From Trichomonas tenax (Eukaryota; Parabasalia; Trichomonadida; Trichomonadidae), in contig JALKBU010000205.1 in NCBI GenBank assembly GCA_023091735.1, positions 1 to 61,136 on the forward strand: a stretch of 61,136 nucleotides of DNA, written 5' to 3'. The position numbers and the translations under genes were made by a program. Below the pieces are notes generated by a model. That model was given only the letters and a program-made list of their open reading frames with translations. It did not search any database and was not told the DNA's origin. This document shows positions 59,000 to 61,136 of the stretch, in pieces; position 1 is the stretch's first letter, and every line of letters starts with the position of its first letter.

Positions 59000-60328
59000 A
59001 TGAAACCTCTTTTTTTTGATTTTTTCATAAGTTTACAATTTATATTTTCACAAATATTGCTTAAAATTAATGATTGTCGAGAGCTGTGTTCATCATATTA
59101 TTATTCAAAATTTATTATCAAATTTTTGATGTTTTTTCCAATGATACTCCATGAAATGGATTACAAAGCGCAGCCCAACAAATTCTCAATGCTGCACATA
59201 CCACGGTACGTGGTGGTGGCTTTATTATGCATTGCTTCACTTTTGATTCCTTTAATTCCAAAAATTTTCACGGCAAAGACAGAGATGATCAATCATTTGA
59301 CTGAGGACATGAACAGCAGTTACATACAAAGCATAGATTTCATTGAAAAGTACTTGCACAGCATTTCATGGATAAATGATTCAATTTTGCCAATTAAATT
59401 GATGAGAACCAATTGGTCGGAATGTGCCATGTGCAAGTATCCAAAGGTAAAGAATAATACCGCTAATAGCAATTCCGCTGATTTAATTTTGGGATTAATT
59501 TTTGGTGATTTTCCAAACAACCTTTTGACTTTGGCTAGATCAATAAGAACAACTGGCTGCAACGCTACTGTTGTCGTTTTGGCATGTGAAGGAGTCATTT
59601 CAAGATTTGATAAAAATTATCTTGATGCTTTGAACAAATGTGGCATCAACTTAGTTCCAATACCAAACTTTTACAATAGGGTTCAGAAAATACACAGCAA
59701 CTTATTGAGACACTTGTTTTTCTCGATCTTTTTGAAAAAGTATTCCAAGTTCTTTAACAGAGTCATTATTTTGGACGTCTACGACACTTACTTCCAGATG
59801 GACCCATTTATTCCAAGTTTCCCGAAAAAGAAAATTTATTTCTCATATGAGGCTCTTAAGTTTAAAAATAATAATCCAAACCTAGAATGGATTAAAGAAC
59901 TCGACAGCCACTACTCATTCAGTAAGTTTAGGAATCTATACCCTTTATGTACAGGATTATTTTATGGATATAGCAGCAACCTCGTTAAATTCTACGATTT
60001 GTTTGTCAACATCACTCATTGGAAGTGGGTTGCATTCAAAGCTCAAGATCAAGGAACATTTAATGAACAATTCTACAATGGAAAATTTGATGGCCTTGTT
60101 GATATAGATTACAACAGAACTTTTGTTTCCTGCACAGGCCATAAACTTTCTAACTTAGTATCCAATAGCAATTTCCCGAGATATCCTGATGGTGTCATTC
60201 CTTTCGTATTCCATCAATATGATCGCTTGAAACAGACCAGCGAATTCATAAAGAATCATTGCCCTGAATTAGGATCCTGGCAACGTTATCCTTATGGAAG
60301 ATATTCTTATTCATCATTCAAATGGTAA
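59000..60328 (+). CDS. Type II membrane glycosyltransferase-like protein, paralogue of the 1.7-kb gene
   Basis: 442 residues from the ATG at 59000, or 390 from the ATG at 59157 (MDYKAQPNKFS). The first 52 residues are Phe- and Ile-rich and look like translated spacer, so the second start may be correct. The anchor is YVVVALLCIASLLIPLIP (about 70-87). The catalytic-type motif is VIILDVYDTYFQMDPF (DxxD), with FVFHQYDR near the C-terminus and several N-x-S/T sites. It shares both motifs and general layout with the protein at 1709-2677 but is longer between them. The likely role is glycan transfer in the secretory pathway; substrate unknown. Confidence 0.7.
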   Translation: MKPLFFDFFISLQFIFSQILLKINDCRELCSSYYYSKFIIKFLMFFPMILHEMDYKAQPNKFSMLHIPRYVVVALLCIASLLIPLIPKIFTAKTEMINHLTEDMNSSYIQSIDFIEKYLHSISWINDSILPIKLMRTNWSECAMCKYPKVKNNTANSNSADLILGLIFGDFPNNLLTLARSIRTTGCNATVVVLACEGVISRFDKNYLDALNKCGINLVPIPNFYNRVQKIHSNLLRHLFFSIFLKKYSKFFNRVIILDVYDTYFQMDPFIPSFPKKKIYFSYEALKFKNNNPNLEWIKELDSHYSFSKFRNLYPLCTGLFYGYSSNLVKFYDLFVNITHWKWVAFKAQDQGTFNEQFYNGKFDGLVDIDYNRTFVSCTGHKLSNLVSNSNFPRYPDGVIPFVFHQYDRLKQTSEFIKNHCPELGSWQRYPYGRYSYSSFKW

Positions 60329-60455
60329 ATTTGAATTAATTGTTTGTTATAAATCATTTATTATTTACTAGTTAATCATATTTTTCTTGCTTATCCATTG
60401 AAATGTATCAAAAAATATAAATTGTTTAACAAAGGTCAATTAAAAACTAAAAAAG

Positions 60456-60998
60456 CTACTCATGAACTTCTTGGTCAGAATTATGATCTATGACCATATC
60501 ATCAAATCTTTTATTTGGTTCATCGGAATCATTAAAGTCTTTTGCAAATAGATCATCTGCATAGAGATTGAAGATTAAGTTTTCGACAGTAACTCTGGTA
60601 ACAGGTGTATTGACATGGTTGACTAATTCTTCATTCATTGTAACAACATTACTTGATTCTTCATCTTCTGCCTGCTTCTTCTTGATCATGATTAAAACAA
60701 CTAATCTTAAGATTGTGACAATTTCGACATATGCAATGATGATCAAGATAAGCGTAAGGAGGGAAAGTTTGTTCGTTTCATAGTTTTGCTCAATGTATGG
60801 TGGATCACTATTTATGATAATTGGAGGTGGAGGGGTTATATTTGGTCTAATTGGCTTTGGTAGGAAATTACCAGATGCATATTCTTTGAATGGAACTGAA
60901 GTATTGGATTTATCTTTTATAACAGGCAGCTGCTTATTTTCAAGATACCAATAATCATATTCGAAGTAATCGGCAACGAATATGTGCTGGACACACAC
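60456..60998 (-). pseudogene. Truncated type I surface-protein tail (TM plus cytoplasmic domain)
   Basis: The frame reads DYFEYDYWYLENK, a Pro-rich juxtamembrane stretch (PNITPPPPIIINSDPPY), one membrane helix (LSLLTLILIIIAYVEIVTILRLVVLIMI), then an acidic tail (ENLIFNLYADDLFAKDFNDSDEPN). The order and tail are typical of trichomonad surface proteins, but no ATG or ectodomain is present. Upstream in frame there is a TAG, and the sequence runs straight into the palindrome cluster at 61003. The remaining ORF has only a GTG at its upstream end. I read it as a gene whose 5' part was removed. Confidence 0.65.
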
Positions 60999-61002
60999 AC
61001 AA

Positions 61003-61069
61003 ATGAGCTCATCCCGCTGAGCAAGCTCAGCTTCGGGCTAGGATAAATGAGCCCGACCCAAGGGTCGGT
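61003..61069. repeat. Cluster of GC-rich perfect palindromes
   Basis: In 67 bases there are ATGAGCTCAT (61003-61012), GCTGAGC-AA-GCTCAGC (61016-61031), TCGGGCT (61033-61039) that can pair with AGCCCGA (61050-61056), and CCGACCC-AA-GGGTCGG (61053-61068). An (AC)5 run lies just before. Such density is unlike anything else here. The position, at the point where the surface-protein frame breaks off, suggests the end of a mobile element or a rearrangement junction. What lies past 61136 is needed to decide. Confidence 0.6.
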
Positions 61070-61136
61070 CTTATTCTTCTTAACCTGATTATATAACGGT
61101 TTTAAATCATTTGTGGAATTAATGTTAATTTTAAAA

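Noticed and set aside
61003..61069. Rho-independent terminator
   Set aside because: Perfect hairpins with a T-rich stretch after the last one, but this is a eukaryotic genome and several hairpins overlap.
1..61136. tRNA genes, rRNA, CRISPR arrays and canonical trichomonad introns
   Set aside because: No cloverleaf with a GGTTCRA T-loop in the right place, no rRNA-like block, no regularly spaced array, and no ACTAACACACAG 3' splice motif seen. A tRNA or intron with a divergent form could have been missed.

Overview
The window looks like nuclear DNA of a trichomonad (parabasalid) protist. It is very AT-rich between genes. The genes have no visible introns, and I found no copy of the usual trichomonad 3' splice block (ACTAAC directly before ACACAG). 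The protein families also fit: a BspA-like leucine-rich-repeat surface protein, DUF3447/ankyrin proteins, ALK-like glycine-rich proteins, a BTB protein with a discoidin-like end, and a 1.3-kb mariner-like element flanked by TA. Tritrichomonas seems as likely as Trichomonas, but I cannot decide from sequence alone.

Region by region: 1-3.7 kb holds short repeats, a beta-helix-like surface-protein fragment, a glycosyltransferase with a decayed copy of its own 3' end, and a broken membrane protein. 4-21 kb is mostly housekeeping: a VPS39/VPS3-type tether, phosphatidylinositol synthase, a dead ankyrin gene, a divergent ABC1/UbiB-like protein, cornichon, an Spg1/Tem1-type GTPase, a seven-helix membrane protein, the BspA-like protein, and an adenosine deaminase fused to a second, dead deaminase domain. 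21-40 kb holds an ER-type DnaJ, an LRR-PP2C phosphatase, a CK1 kinase, a BTB-BACK protein behind a 110-bp tandem repeat array, a MIF4G-like protein, a RalGAP-beta-like protein, RanBP1 and an AGFG-type ArfGAP. 40-43 kb holds two tandem glycine-rich genes, both broken. 43-53 kb has a CEP164-like protein, a Ste24 protease, two small unknown genes, IFT70 and a DHHC-like protein of the DHYC type. 53-61 kb is a gene graveyard with an ankyrin pseudogene, glycine-rich fragments and the mariner-like element. It ends with a second glycosyltransferase, a truncated surface-protein tail and a cluster of GC-rich palindromes.

The intact genes form no operon. They group loosely into membrane traffic (VPS39-like, cornichon, AGFG, DHHC-like, RalGAP-like), flagellum and basal body (CEP164-like, IFT70), signalling (PP2C, CK1, Spg1-like) and the cell surface. 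Starts lie very close to short recurring motifs: AAAAAGTGA or its complement, TCA just before ATG, and ATAAGGTTAA. I used these to move several starts downstream of non-ATG or doubtful upstream starts.
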